Source of the DNA: Paenibacillus pinisoli
Lineage (GTDB): Bacteria; Bacillota; Bacilli; Paenibacillales; Paenibacillaceae
NCBI RefSeq assembly: GCF_003605435.1
Contig: NZ_QXQB01000002.1
Span: forward strand, 496,001-560,000
Direction of reading: 5' to 3'
Length of the DNA: 64,000 bases
Below the pieces are notes generated by a model. That model was not told where the DNA came from. It searched no databases and saw only the letters and a program-made list of their open reading frames with translations. Below are positions 44,907 through 53,752 of the stretch, piece by piece (the first letter of the stretch is position 1; each line of letters begins with the position of its first letter). A program made the position numbers and the translations under genes.

Positions 44907-46871
44907 ATGACTAACAACAAGCCATATTTGGTAGACGCCATTATCGGCAATTCCTCTTTCCTGGCCTCGCTGGGCCGCACCGGACGCATGTACCGGCTGT
45001 GGTGGCCGAATATCGACACGCCCCAGCATGTCGATGCCATGCGCACCGGACTGCAAGTCGAAGGTAAAGCGCTCACATGGTTCGACGGCGAGCAAGACGG
45101 CTGGCAGCATGAAGCCGCCTATGTCAAGCGGAGCAATGTGCTTCGTGTAGACGCCCGTTCTTCTGAAGGGCCGATTTCAGTAGACAGCCTGCACTTTGCC
45201 GTGCCGGAGAGCAATGTTATCGTGCGCCAATACACTTTCAAAAACGACAGCAACGCGGCGCAAAGCTTCCGCTTCCTGCTCCACTCCTGCTTCCAGATCA
45301 GCGAGAACGGACTGTACAACACAACGATGTTCCAGCCTTCCGCCGATGCCTTGATCCATTTCCGCAACGGATACTTTTTTGCGCTTTCAAGTGCAAACGT
45401 ATGCGCAAAGTTCCAGGCGGGACTATCCTGGGAAGCGGTGCAAAATGGCGAGCTGAACGGCAATATGATCGATATGCGTCCTGACGGCGCCATGTCCTGG
45501 GATATACAGAATTTGCAGCCGGGAGCGAGTGTAACGATTCCCCTCTACATCGCTGCTGGACACAACGAAGAGCAGGCGTTGGAGGAGCTCTCTGCAGCAA
45601 AAGGAAAAACGAGCGAAGAGCTTGCCCGCCTTACCAATGCATACTGGAACGCATATGTGGATGCTGCTGCGCCTTGCCCGATCGAAGGCGAGGATGTGAA
45701 AGAGCTGTACGAGCGCTCCGTCCTGATGTTCAAGCTGATGTCCGATGAGAAAACAGGCAGCATCATCGCCGCTCCCGAGTTTGACGAGAACTTCTCGCGC
45801 TGCGGCGGCTATTCCTTCTGCTGGGGCCGGGACGCTGCCTTCATTACGACCGCGCTTGACAAAGCCGGCCTGAACGAGCTGTCCGACCGCTTCTACGCTT
45901 GGACGCTGACCGCCCAATCTCCTGACGGCTCCTGGCAGCAGCGCCATTATCACGATGGCGGGCTTGCACCTTCCTGGGGCTTGCAGATCGACGAAGGCTC
46001 CTCCATTCTATGGGGCATGTGGGAGCATTATCTGGAAAAGCAGGACATGGCATTCGCGAGTCAGGTATGGCCTGCTGTCGAGAGAGGCGCAGGGTTCCTG
46101 ATGACTTTCATTGATTCGGAGAGCGGCTTGCCGAAGCCGAGCATCGATCTATGGGAAGAGCGCGAGGCATCCCATACGTACTCCTCTGCGGCTGTATACG
46201 GCGGCCTGACGTCTGCAGCAAGCTTCGCTGAGCTGCTGGGCCATGGAGCGCTTGCGAAGGACTGGAGAAGCGCTGCAGCCCGTATTGCAGCCGTGATTAT
46301 GAACGAGTGCTGGAACGAGGAAGGCAGCAGCTTCTACCGCGGCCTGAACCTGAAAGTGGGCAAGGACAAATACGACGCTGCAATCTCTGCAGGTCTCGCA
46401 GGCCATACCGAGCAGCTAGACAAAGGCTACGAGAAGCATGTGCTGAAGCACGATCCGATCGTCGATATCAGCTTGCTCGGCATCTCGGTGCCATTCGGCG
46501 CGGTAGCGCCTGAGCATGAGCGCATGCGCCGCACGGCCGACACGATCGAAGCGGCCCTGACGGTGCCAGGCGTAGGGGGCATCAAGCGCTACGAGGATGA
46601 CATCTACATCGGCGGCAATCCGTGGATTCTGACAACGCTGTGGCTCGCTCACTATCGCGTAGCGACAGGCGACCTCGCCGCTGCCCGCAAGCTGCTTGAC
46701 TGGGCGATGGCTCATCGCACCGAGACAGGCTTGCTGCCGGAGCAAGTCGACAAAGTGACAGGCGAGACAGCATGGGTTGTCCCGCTGACATGGTCGCATG
46801 CCATGTTCGTGCTCACCATCTTCATGCTCGCTGAAGCGGAAGAAAAAGCTGCGGTCGCAGCTTCGAACTAA
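44907..46871 (+). CDS. GH15 glucoamylase-like glycoside hydrolase
   Basis: 654 residues without signal peptide: an N-terminal beta-sandwich domain (residues 1-250) and an (alpha/alpha)6 barrel. The likely acid/base pair is Glu363 in GLQIDEGSSILWGMW and Glu612 in LLPEQVDK; CWGRDAAFITTAL and GNPWILTTLWLAHYR are family blocks. It releases glucose from maltodextrins in the cytosol. Its start is 4 bases after malR, with AAAAGGAG overlapping the malR end, so the two form one transcript. Confidence 0.93.
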   Translation: MTNNKPYLVDAIIGNSSFLASLGRTGRMYRLWWPNIDTPQHVDAMRTGLQVEGKALTWFDGEQDGWQHEAAYVKRSNVLRVDARSSEGPISVDSLHFAVPESNVIVRQYTFKNDSNAAQSFRFLLHSCFQISENGLYNTTMFQPSADALIHFRNGYFFALSSANVCAKFQAGLSWEAVQNGELNGNMIDMRPDGAMSWDIQNLQPGASVTIPLYIAAGHNEEQALEELSAAKGKTSEELARLTNAYWNAYVDAAAPCPIEGEDVKELYERSVLMFKLMSDEKTGSIIAAPEFDENFSRCGGYSFCWGRDAAFITTALDKAGLNELSDRFYAWTLTAQSPDGSWQQRHYHDGGLAPSWGLQIDEGSSILWGMWEHYLEKQDMAFASQVWPAVERGAGFLMTFIDSESGLPKPSIDLWEEREASHTYSSAAVYGGLTSAASFAELLGHGALAKDWRSAAARIAAVIMNECWNEEGSSFYRGLNLKVGKDKYDAAISAGLAGHTEQLDKGYEKHVLKHDPIVDISLLGISVPFGAVAPEHERMRRTADTIEAALTVPGVGGIKRYEDDIYIGGNPWILTTLWLAHYRVATGDLAAARKLLDWAMAHRTETGLLPEQVDKVTGETAWVVPLTWSHAMFVLTIFMLAEAEEKAAVAASN

Positions 46872-46875
46872 TTGG

Positions 46876-46925
46876 ATAGCGGGGGCAAGCCGGTGTGGCC
46901 GGCTTGCTCCCGCTATTTGTATTTT
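46876..46925 (+). terminator. Terminator of malR-GH15
   Basis: TAGCGGG.GCAAGCCGG / CCGGCTTGC.CCCGCTA extended stem followed by TTTGTATTTT. Confidence 0.85.
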
Positions 46926-47099
46926 GAAGCGGTGCAGAGGGTTGTAGGGCGGTATTAGCGTCTTTGCGCATATTCGCATTTGCTGTTCATATCCGTTGTG
47001 ATGCGATGCGTAAACTGCGTTGTCTTGGGATAAGGTTAGCAATTTAACCTATTCTAGTTAGCCGTCATTTTTATTGTGTAACCAATCATGAGCAAGCAG
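46926..47099. other. Intergenic stretch before array 2
   Basis: No gene, terminator or conserved motif recognised here. Confidence 0.5.
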
Positions 47100-47341
47100 T
47101 AAGCCTTAAAAAACGGGCTTTGAGCTTGAAAAGCCGCTCCCGCACGGGCTGTAACCCGTAAAATCCGGCTTACAGCTTGAAAAGCGGCTCCCATGCGGGT
47201 TGTATGCCGTAAAACTCGGCTTACAGCTTGAAAAGCCCCTCCCGCATGGGCTGTATGCCGAAAAACTCGGCTTACAGCTTGAAAAGCCGCTCCCGCGCAG
47301 GCTGTAACCCGTAAAACTCGGCTTACAGCTTAAAAAGCTGC
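47100..47341. repeat. Tandem array 2: about 5 copies of a 51-bp unit related to array 1
   Basis: TTACAGCTTGAAAAG recurs at 47170, 47221, 47272 and 47323 (first, diverged copy at 47120). Each unit has dyads GCCG-N7-CGGC and CCCGCACGGG and contains AAACTCGGCTTACAG, a 15-base string also present in array 1. Confidence 0.85.
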
Positions 47342-47719
47342 AGCGGCGCGATCATATCCATATATGATCAAATAGCCCCCCAGTAAGCCCCCACTTCATG
47401 AGCACGCTACCAATCATACGCACCTTCTTTTTGAAAAATTGCGAATGGCACGCTCACGACGAAGCCTCTCCATATACACGTTCAATTTCTTTAGAAGTCC
47501 GCAGCCATTCGCGCAGCGTAATGCTCCCTACTCGATCTTCTCCACTCTACTTAGCCATCCATCCGAATGTCCTTTTACTCGCTAACGCTCACCGCCACTG
47601 CCGTCTGTAACAGCCCCTGCGCCCGCCGTTTCAAACCTCCTCAATTCGGGTAATCAATAAAAGCGCAATTACCTATTATCATCTACAAAATGAGTATGAA
47701 AAAGAGTTTTCGCTCATCC
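47342..47719. other. Intergenic stretch between array 2 and dps
   Basis: An inverted repeat GATCATAT-CCAT-ATATGATC lies at 47350-47369. Beyond it no frame has a credible start, ribosome site or family resemblance; the part to about 47630 may be degenerate coding sequence on the minus strand. No function assigned. Confidence 0.4.
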
Positions 47720-47753
47720 TTGACAAATGACTATTACTTTGTAATAATTATAA
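47720..47753 (+). promoter_or_regulatory. dps promoter with PerR box
   Basis: TTGACA at 47720, then an AT-rich -10 (TAATAA) 16-17 bases on. TTGTAATAATTATAA at 47739-47753 matches 14 of 15 positions of the Per box TTATAATNATTATAA and overlaps the -10, as in peroxide-repressed genes. Confidence 0.72.
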
Positions 47754-47927
47754 ACAAGGAATTGATCTAATTCATATTCATTCCCTCATATTCATTCCCA
47801 ATCGCCGTATTCCCCTCCTCGTTTTGGCACAAACTAGCGGGAGATCGGAACACGATACGACGACTTGCTAAGCTGAATGAATCCGCCAATCTACTATTGA
47901 AATTCAACTTTCGAAAGGATGATGATC

Positions 47928-48365
47928 ATGCATAATGTACAACAACATCTGAACCGTCAAATCGCCAACTGGAGCGTGCTTTATATCAAGCTCCACAACT
48001 ACCATTGGTACGTCAAAGGCTCGCAGTTTTTTACGCTGCATGAAAAGTTCCAGGAATTCTACGAAGAAGCAGCGCTTCACGTCGATGAAATTGCAGAACG
48101 TCTCCTTGCGGTAAAAGGCCAGCCAATCGCCAAAATGAGCGACTATCTGGAAGAGTCCAGCATCAAGGAAGCGAACGGCAACGAGACTGCCGTAGAGATG
48201 GTCGACCAGTTGATTCATGACTTCACCGTCATTATCGAAGAGCTGAAGCAAGGCATGGAAGTCGCCCAGCAATCAGGCGACGAGACGACAGCCGATATGC
48301 TGCTCGCTATTCATACGTCCCTGGAGAAGCACGTCTGGATGCTGAGCGCATTCAACGGCAGATAA
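47928..48365 (+). CDS. dps: Dps/MrgA mini-ferritin
   Basis: 145-residue dodecamer-forming iron storage and DNA-protection protein. The ferroxidase centre at the subunit interface is seen as His in [21 protein letters not shown] and Asp/Glu in [15 protein letters not shown]. Start at 47928 because GAAAGGA lies 7-8 bases upstream; two upstream ATGs overlap that site. The Per box indicates peroxide induction through PerR. Confidence 0.94.
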   Translation: MHNVQQHLNRQIANWSVLYIKLHNYHWYVKGSQFFTLHEKFQEFYEEAALHVDEIAERLLAVKGQPIAKMSDYLEESSIKEANGNETAVEMVDQLIHDFTVIIEELKQGMEVAQQSGDETTADMLLAIHTSLEKHVWMLSAFNGR

Positions 48366-48406
48366 CACCTGCTGGAGCACATTCCCTTAACCAACTATTC
48401 ATGACA

Positions 48407-48440
48407 AAAGAGCGGACCAGTCACACTGGCCCGCTTTTTT
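48407..48440 (+). terminator. Terminator of dps
   Basis: AGCGG.CCAGT/ACTGG.CCGCT stem with a 3-base loop and six T. Confidence 0.85.
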
Positions 48441-48475
48441 CATTTGTTGCAGAAACGGCTATATCCGCACAAATA

Positions 48476-48505
48476 AAGGCCGGTCAATATATCGACCGGC
48501 CTTAA
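48476..48505 (-). terminator. Terminator of the FAH family gene
   Basis: AAGGCCGGTC/GACCGGCCTT 10-bp stem; TTTATTTG follows on the minus strand. Confidence 0.75.
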
Positions 48506-48540
48506 TTCTTATCTGCGTTGGACAGCTGCTAAATTCAGCC

Positions 48541-49182
48541 TTACCGCATCGCAATACGGCATTCGCCAAGCTTCTCTCCAGCCCACACCGCTTCCAGCAC
48601 ATCGCCGTCATGCAGCGCCGCTACGCCCGCAGGAGTGCCGGTATAGATCAAATCTCCAGCGCCAAGCCCGTAATGCTCCTCGATATAGCGCACTAGCTCC
48701 GAAATGCCGAACAGCATATCCTTGGAGCAGCCGACCTGCGCATCTTCACCGTTGCGCACCAGCTTGAACGTGCTCTCTGCCAGCGCCGCCTCGCCCGGAT
48801 ATGGAATCCAGCGACCGAGCGGCGCTGAGTTTTTGAAGCCTTTGGCCGCTAGCCAAGGCTGGCCCTTTGCCTTAAGCTTGGACTGCACGTCGCGCAGCGT
48901 CATATCCAGCCCAAGGGTCATTGCATCGAAGCACTCGCCCTCGGCCGCTCCAGGACGATATGAATCGCTAACGCGCAGCACGATCTCCAGCTCGAAGTGC
49001 ACCTCGCCGACATGTGCCGGCAATGCGATTTCATTGCCATCCATAGCCGCTGCCGCGTGTGAAGGCTTCGTGAATACGAGGGGCTCCGATGGCACCTCGT
49101 TGCCTAATTCAAGCGCATGCAGCCGGTAATTCCGGCCGATGCAGTAGATGTTCCGAATGCTAGTATTGTCTGCCATGTCCAT
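48541..49182 (-). CDS. Fumarylacetoacetate hydrolase family protein
   Basis: 213-residue FAH-fold enzyme: metal ligands in HFELEIVLRV (Glu-x-Glu) and LGLDMTLRD (Asp), Lys/Gly motifs KGFKNSAPLG and the C-terminal GDLIYTGTPAGVA signature. Members act as acylpyruvate hydrolases, oxaloacetate decarboxylases or 2-keto-3-deoxy sugar-acid enzymes; the substrate cannot be told. AAGGTGG precedes the ATG at 49182 closely; ATG 49176 has better spacing. Confidence 0.9.
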   Translation of the reverse strand: MDMADNTSIRNIYCIGRNYRLHALELGNEVPSEPLVFTKPSHAAAAMDGNEIALPAHVGEVHFELEIVLRVSDSYRPGAAEGECFDAMTLGLDMTLRDVQSKLKAKGQPWLAAKGFKNSAPLGRWIPYPGEAALAESTFKLVRNGEDAQVGCSKDMLFGISELVRYIEEHYGLGAGDLIYTGTPAGVAALHDGDVLEAVWAGEKLGECRIAMR

Positions 49183-49298
49183 ATGACCACCTTGTCGTTC
49201 TTTATTGTTGTGTGACTTGATCCATGTACGTTAAGCAATTGGAGCAGTTCGAGCAATTTGGGCAGATTGACGAACGAGAGAGCCCCGCCTCGCCTTGT

Positions 49299-51236
49299 CT
49301 AGCCGCGCTTCTGAGCCTCAATCTTCTCGGCTAGCTCGTTCAGCTCGGTCCAGCGCTCCATCAGCGCCTCCAGCTTTTCTTCCGCTTGCTGCTGCTGCGC
49401 CATCAGCTCCTGCAGCTTGGCTGAATCGCTGCTGGCCGCTTCCATCGCCGCAGCAATCCGTGTCAGCTCACCCTCGGCCTCTTCGATCCAGCCGTCTATT
49501 GCCTCGAAGTCCTTCTGCTCCTTATACGACATCTTGAGCGCGCGCTCCCTTGCCTGCTGGCTTGGCGCTGCAGCCCCGCTGCCCGCCACAGTGCTCTTGC
49601 CGGCTCCACTCTTATCCGCCGCCGCAGGCTCCGTCTGCTCGCGCTTCTCCGCACCGGACTGATAGTCCGAATAATTGCCTGTATGATGCGTAATTACGCC
49701 GTTCTCAAAAGCAATGATTTTCTCAACCGTACGATCCAGGAAATAGCGGTCATGGGAGACGACAAATACAACGCCTGGGAAGTCGTCCAAATAATCCTCC
49801 AGCACCGTAAGTGTGGCAATGTCCAGATCGTTCGTCGGCTCGTCGAGCAGCAGCACGTTCGGCGCGCTCATCAGGACACGAAGCAATTGGAGTCTGCGCT
49901 TCTCCCCGCCGGACAGCTTCGCAATCGGCGTCCACTGCATTGTCGGCGAGAACAGGAAGCGCTCCAGCATTTGTCCCGCGGAAATCGCCGTTCCGTCCGC
50001 CGTCTTCACCTGCTCGGCCTCTTCACGGATATATTCGATAACCCGCAGCGACTCATCCATCTCCTCGCGCTCCTGCGAGAACCATCCCAGCTTGACCGTC
50101 GGGCCAATATCAACCGTGCCGGAATCCGGCTCTAGCTTGCCCGCGATCAGCCTCAGCAGCGTCGACTTGCCGCTGCCGTTCCGTCCAACAATTCCGACCC
50201 GGTCCTCAGGCACCGCGATATAGCTGAAGCCGCGAATAAGCGTACGGTCGCCGTAGCTCTTCGAGATGTCCTCGATCTCGACGATTTTTTTGCCCAGCCG
50301 CGAGGAAGCGACGGAGAGGTCCAGCTTGCCGTCGGCCGCCTTCGGCCCGGCTGCCTTAAGCGCCTCGAAGCGGTCGATGCGCGCCTTCTGCTTCGTCGTC
50401 CGCGCTTTTGCGCCGCGGCGGATCCAGGCCAGCTCGTTGCGCAGCAGATTCTGCCGCTTCGCCTCGGATGCGGCCTCGCGCTCCTCCCGCTCCAGCTTCA
50501 GCTCCAGGAAGCGGCTGTAATTCGCTTGATAGAAGTGAGCCTCCCCGCGGTCAAGCTCAATGACTCTGTTGCTGACCCGGTCGAGGAAATACCGGTCATG
50601 CGTAATCATCAGCAGCGCTCCTCTGCGCTTCTGGAGCATTCCCTCCAGCCAAGCGACGGAGTCATTGTCGATATGGTTCGTCGGCTCATCCAGAATCAGC
50701 ACATCGGACGGAAGCAGCAAGGCCGCCGCCATCGCAACCCGCTTCCGCTGGCCGCCGGACAACGTCTCGACCTTGGCGTCATATTGCTGGATGCCAAGCT
50801 TCGAAAGCGCAGTCTTCGCTTCATTCTCAAGCTGCCATGCGTCCAGCTCATCCATACGCTGGTTCGCGGCAATCAGCGCGGCCTGATGCTCCTCGCTCTC
50901 CGGATGAAGCGTGATCGCCTCCATCGCAGCGGCATAGCCTTGAACCGCCTTGAGCTGGGGCGAATCGCCGCCTAGCACATGCTCCAGCGCCGTCTCGCCA
51001 GGCTGGAAGACGGGATCCTGCGCCAGCATCCGCACAACCACCCGGTTGCCGACGGAGATCGAGCCGGAATCGGCTTGCTCGACGCCCGCCACTACTTTCA
51101 GAAACGTCGATTTCCCTGTTCCGTTGACGCCGATGATGCCAACCTTGTCGCCATCCTCCACGCCGAACGTAACATCCTTGAACAGCACTTTCTCGCCATA
51201 AGTCTTCGTTATATGTTCAACCGATAATAAATGCAT
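49299..51236 (-). CDS. ABC-F family ATPase, Uup/YfmR type
   Basis: 645 residues with two ABC nucleotide-binding domains: Walker A GVNGTGKST and GRNGSGKST, signature LSGGQRKR and LSGGEKRR, Walker B VLILDEPTNHID and VLLLDEPTND. The linker contains RRGAKARTTKQKARIDR, typical of Uup/YfmR proteins that rescue stalled ribosomes, and a C-terminal coiled coil follows an Ala/Ser-rich linker (about 545-570). No membrane domain. Not obviously an antibiotic-resistance ABC-F. An extended -10 (TGC then TATGAT) at about 51288 may drive it. Confidence 0.92.
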   Translation of the reverse strand: MHLLSVEHITKTYGEKVLFKDVTFGVEDGDKVGIIGVNGTGKSTFLKVVAGVEQADSGSISVGNRVVVRMLAQDPVFQPGETALEHVLGGDSPQLKAVQGYAAAMEAITLHPESEEHQAALIAANQRMDELDAWQLENEAKTALSKLGIQQYDAKVETLSGGQRKRVAMAAALLLPSDVLILDEPTNHIDNDSVAWLEGMLQKRRGALLMITHDRYFLDRVSNRVIELDRGEAHFYQANYSRFLELKLEREEREAASEAKRQNLLRNELAWIRRGAKARTTKQKARIDRFEALKAAGPKAADGKLDLSVASSRLGKKIVEIEDISKSYGDRTLIRGFSYIAVPEDRVGIVGRNGSGKSTLLRLIAGKLEPDSGTVDIGPTVKLGWFSQEREEMDESLRVIEYIREEAEQVKTADGTAISAGQMLERFLFSPTMQWTPIAKLSGGEKRRLQLLRVLMSAPNVLLLDEPTNDLDIATLTVLEDYLDDFPGVVFVVSHDRYFLDRTVEKIIAFENGVITHHTGNYSDYQSGAEKREQTEPAAADKSGAGKSTVAGSGAAAPSQQARERALKMSYKEQKDFEAIDGWIEEAEGELTRIAAAMEAASSDSAKLQELMAQQQQAEEKLEALMERWTELNELAEKIEAQKRG

Positions 51237-51361
51237 GTCGCTACCCTACTTTGTCACATGATAGAGCCGCAAGAAACGGCTATTTGTATCATAGCACAGA
51301 TCGACTTTCCTCCGCACCGAATATGACGTCAAGCCCTTAAAGGCAGACCTTCTTCAGCCTC

Positions 51362-51407
51362 CAAAAAAAGGCCATCCCCCAGGAACCGTGCGTTCCGGAG
51401 GATGGCC
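51362..51407 (-). terminator. Terminator of fumC
   Basis: GGCCATCC.CC/GGGGGATGGCC stem with nested GGAAC/GTTCC and seven T on the minus strand. Confidence 0.88.
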
Positions 51408-51428
51408 ACTATCTATTCTATCGATCGA

Positions 51429-52814
51429 TTAGCGCTTGCCGATCATATTTTCAGGACGAACATACTCATCGAATTGCTCTGAAGTCAGCAGGCCGCTGGC
51501 AATTGCAGATTCCTTCAGCGTCAGGCCTTTCTTATGAGCATTCTTCGCAATTGCCGCCGCATTCTCATAGCCGATATGCGGGTTCAGCGCTGTAACCAGC
51601 ATCAGCGATTGATCCAGGTTGCGTTTGATGACCGCTTCATTCGGCTCGATGCCGACCGCGCAATTGTCATTGAAGGAAATCATCGAATCCGCCATCAGCG
51701 CAACGGATTGAATGAAGTTGTACAGAATAACCGGCTTGAAGACGTTCAGCTCGAAGTTGCCTTGGCTTGCCGCCATGCCGATTGCCGCATCGTTGCCGAT
51801 AACCTGGCATACCGCCATAGTCATCGCTTCGCTTTGCGTCGGATTGACTTTGCCCGGCATGATGGAGCTGCCCGGCTCGTTCTCCGGAATCGTCAGCTCG
51901 CCGATGCCGCAGCGCGGACCGCTTGCCAGCCATCTGACGTCGTTGGCGATTTTCATCAGGTTCGCAGCCAGCGCCTTGATGGCGCCATGCGTGTAGACCA
52001 TTTGGTCATGGCTCGTCAAGGAATGGAACTTGTTTCTCGCTGTGATGAACTTTTTGCCAGTCAGCGCCGTTACTTCCTCAGCTACCGCAACCGCATAGTC
52101 CGGATGCGCGTTAAGGCCCGTACCTACGGCTGTGCCGCCAAGAGCCAGCTCGCGCATGGTGTCGACGCTTTGAACAAGCATCGCGCGCGTATTGTCCAGC
52201 ATGGAATACCAGCCGCTAATTTCTTGGCCGAGCGTAATAGGAGTCGCGTCTTGAAGATGGGTACGGCCGATTTTGACCAGATCATTGAACTTCTCTGCCT
52301 TCGCGTACAGCGTCGCGTTCAGCAGGTCCAGCGCCGGCAGCAAGCGGTCTTCAACTGCAATAACGCCAGCGATATGCATAGCCGCAGGGAACGTATCGTT
52401 GGAGCTTTGGGAACGGTTCACATCATCGTTCGGGTGGATGCGCGTCGCGCTGCCTCTTGCTTCAAGCAGCTGGTTGGCGCGGCGTGCCACTACTTCATTC
52501 ACGTTCATGTTCGTCTGCGTGCCGCTTCCTGTCTGCCATACCACGAGCGGGAATTCGTCATCCCACTTGCCGCTCAAAACTTCGTCTACAGCTTCGCCGA
52601 TAACAACAGCCTTCTCTTCATCCAATACGCCCAGCTTGCGGTTGGCAAAAGCGGATGCTTTCTTCACGATGGCCATTGCATATACAACTTCGATCGGCAT
52701 GCGTTCGCCGCTAATTTTGAAGTTCTGCAGGCTGCGCTGCGTTTGCGCGCCCCACAGCTTGTCCGCAGGAACTTTGATCTCGCCCATTGTGTCCTTTTCA
52801 ATCCGGTAATCCAT
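51429..52814 (-). CDS. fumC: Class II fumarate hydratase
   Basis: Interconverts fumarate and malate in the TCA cycle without an iron-sulfur cluster. 461 residues with [46 protein letters not shown], the acid/base region [14 protein letters not shown] and the superfamily signature [20 protein letters not shown] precedes the ATG at about 11 bases. A promoter TTGCTT-N17-TATAAC lies upstream. Confidence 0.97.
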   Translation of the reverse strand: MDYRIEKDTMGEIKVPADKLWGAQTQRSLQNFKISGERMPIEVVYAMAIVKKASAFANRKLGVLDEEKAVVIGEAVDEVLSGKWDDEFPLVVWQTGSGTQTNMNVNEVVARRANQLLEARGSATRIHPNDDVNRSQSSNDTFPAAMHIAGVIAVEDRLLPALDLLNATLYAKAEKFNDLVKIGRTHLQDATPITLGQEISGWYSMLDNTRAMLVQSVDTMRELALGGTAVGTGLNAHPDYAVAVAEEVTALTGKKFITARNKFHSLTSHDQMVYTHGAIKALAANLMKIANDVRWLASGPRCGIGELTIPENEPGSSIMPGKVNPTQSEAMTMAVCQVIGNDAAIGMAASQGNFELNVFKPVILYNFIQSVALMADSMISFNDNCAVGIEPNEAVIKRNLDQSLMLVTALNPHIGYENAAAIAKNAHKKGLTLKESAIASGLLTSEQFDEYVRPENMIGKR

Positions 52815-52871
52815 TCAACCAACGACTCCTTTACGCATTAATATTAGTCCAAGCTTGTACATCCTGTTTCT

Positions 52872-52900
52872 GTTATAACCCTAATCGCCACTGGAAGCAA
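52872..52900 (-). promoter_or_regulatory. Likely fumC promoter
   Basis: On the minus strand TTGCTT and TATAAC with a 17-base spacer, 58 bases upstream of the fumC start codon. Confidence 0.5.
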
Positions 52901-52932
52901 GCGCTCCCAAGGCCCATTCTCGCGGGGAAGGA

Positions 52933-53601
52933 CTAGTTGCCCTTCGCCTCGCGGTATGCTGCAATATAAGCGGCCGATTTCTGTTCAATAATAGAGAAGT
53001 CTCCTGTCTTCACCGCTTCCTTCGTCAGGTCGGAGCCGATGCCGACGGCTACGGCGCCTGCTTTGATCCAATCCTTCAGATTATCGAGCGATACGCCGCC
53101 TGTCGGCATAATGTTCGCTTGTGGCAGCGGTCCTTTGATGGACGGAATCACGCTAGGCGAATACAGGTTGCCCGGGAACAGCTTCACGACGTCAACGCCA
53201 AGCTCAAGCGCTGTCTGAATCTCCTGAATCGTCATCGTTCCCGGCATAACCGGAATCGCATAACGGTTGCAAAGCTTAATCGTGTCAGCGTTCAACGAAG
53301 GCGCAACCACGTACTCGGCGCCAGCGAGAATCGCAGCCCGGGCCGTCTCCGGATCAAGCACCGTACCCACACCGATAATCGCAAAGTTGTCAGCGTCCGG
53401 CGACACGTCGCTGGAATATTCTTTGGACAATTGCTCGATCGCCTTAAGCGCGAACGGAACCGTCATCGTAATTTCAATCGCTTTAATTCCGCCTTTGATG
53501 GCGCGGCGGGCCATCTCCGCTACCTCTTCCGCCGAATCGGCGCGCAATACCGCCACAACTCCTGCATCAGTCAGCTGCTGCAGCACTCTAAGCTTCTTCA
53601 T
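52933..53601 (-). CDS. eda: KHG/KDPG aldolase
   Basis: 222-residue class I aldolase cleaving 2-keto-3-deoxy-6-phosphogluconate or 4-hydroxy-2-oxoglutarate. The Glu in IKAIEITMTVPFA, the phosphate-binding VKLFPGN and MPTGGV segments are present; the residue expected to be the Schiff-base lysine lies in VKLFPG. ATG 53601 has AGAGGGA upstream; the frame runs 30 codons further without support. Neither a KDG kinase nor a uronate gene is adjacent, so it appears as an orphan. Confidence 0.92.
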   Translation of the reverse strand: MKKLRVLQQLTDAGVVAVLRADSAEEVAEMARRAIKGGIKAIEITMTVPFALKAIEQLSKEYSSDVSPDADNFAIIGVGTVLDPETARAAILAGAEYVVAPSLNADTIKLCNRYAIPVMPGTMTIQEIQTALELGVDVVKLFPGNLYSPSVIPSIKGPLPQANIMPTGGVSLDNLKDWIKAGAVAVGIGSDLTKEAVKTGDFSIIEQKSAAYIAAYREAKGN

Positions 53602-53752
53602 GATCCAATCCCTCTTCCCTTTATGTGCTTCTTTGTTCGATAATAGACTTAACCTACGGCCCATTATAGACCTTTTCGGGAAACGCATCAATCCGAATAC
53701 CTAAGCAACTTGTCATGCCGTGGAATTTCGATAGATAAGGATGCGATAGAGC

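Noticed and set aside
47398-47610. 70-codon frame between array 2 and dps
   Set aside because: No ribosome site, odd composition and no family resemblance.
49299-51236. Antibiotic-resistance ABC-F protein
   Set aside because: Linker and C-terminal coiled coil are of Uup/YfmR type and no leader peptide is evident.
51534-52841. 435-codon frame antisense to fumC
   Set aside because: fumC is complete and unmistakable on the minus strand.
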